32,682 nt of DNA from Verrucomicrobiales bacterium (GTDB lineage: Bacteria > Verrucomicrobiota > Verrucomicrobiia > Limisphaerales > CAIMTB01). This document shows positions 32,631 through 32,682 of the stretch, piece by piece. The stretch is from the NCBI GenBank assembly GCA_016795425.1, contig JAEUHG010000200.1:1-32682 (forward strand), given 5' to 3'. Numbering within the stretch: position 1 is the stretch's first letter; the number at the start of each line of letters is the position of its first letter. The position numbers were made by a program, and so were the translations under genes. Below the pieces are notes generated by a model that was given only the letters and a program-made list of their open reading frames with translations, was not told where the DNA came from and searched no databases.

Positions 32631-32682
32631 TTTCCCAGCACGGCGATTCCCGGCCGGAACGGTGGTGCCGCCCACTCGACAA

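Noticed and set aside
32313..32675. Possible antitoxin frame upstream of the RelE-like gene
   Set aside because: The frame overlaps the toxin start out of phase and runs through the REP-like hairpins, with no antitoxin-like features.
1..32682. CRISPR arrays, insertion sequences, rRNA genes, phage genes
   Set aside because: No regularly spaced direct repeats, transposase, rRNA or phage structural signatures were seen on either strand.

Overview
The window looks like chromosomal DNA of a GC-rich Gram-negative bacterium, most likely a member of the Verrucomicrobiota (Pedosphaera/Limisphaera-like). The reasons are a prepilin-type protein with the [28 protein letters not shown] signature style common there, a BBP2-like porin, a partial tagaturonate-epimerase-like gene, few clear Shine-Dalgarno sites, and small REP-like hairpins. 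The lineage call is an inference from gene style, not a database result.

Nearly everything from 28777 down to 1 is on the minus strand and forms a nitrogen-scavenging island. Reading in the direction of transcription: a sigma-54 promoter (28044-28059) precedes a porin gene, then the five genes of a urea ABC transporter (urtA-B-C-D-E), then ureD, a fused ureAB, ureC and ureF. Next come a hybrid CHASE-domain histidine kinase and an NtrC-type sigma-54 activator. A second sigma-54 promoter (11776-11791) then precedes an outer-membrane barrel gene, a BMP-type ABC importer (binding protein, two permeases, double ATPase), a gene matching biuret hydrolase (biuH), a second isochorismatase-like hydrolase, a small exported cupin, a cupin fused to the C-terminal domain of allophanate hydrolase, and ureG. 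An ABC-2 permease and a partial tagaturonate-epimerase-like gene close the left edge. Seven adjacent gene pairs overlap by exactly 4 nt (ATGA or TTGA), so translation is probably coupled.

The two halves make biochemical sense together. The second operon would import biuret or triuret-like oligo-ureas and release ammonia and allophanate. The first operon imports urea and splits it with urease, and it relies on UreG encoded in the second. No amidase domain of allophanate hydrolase is present. Instead there is a cupin fused to the allophanate-hydrolase C-terminal (decarboxylase-type) domain, which could decarboxylate allophanate to urea for urease. That route is a hypothesis and the most interesting point in the window. 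The kinase/activator pair lies between the operons, and both operons have near-consensus sigma-54 promoters, which suggests common control.

The right end is different: a cupin and a PEP-hydrolase-family TIM-barrel gene diverge from an AraC-type regulator. These are followed by a prepilin-like protein, an orphan RelE-like toxin and an inverted pair of REP-like hairpins.
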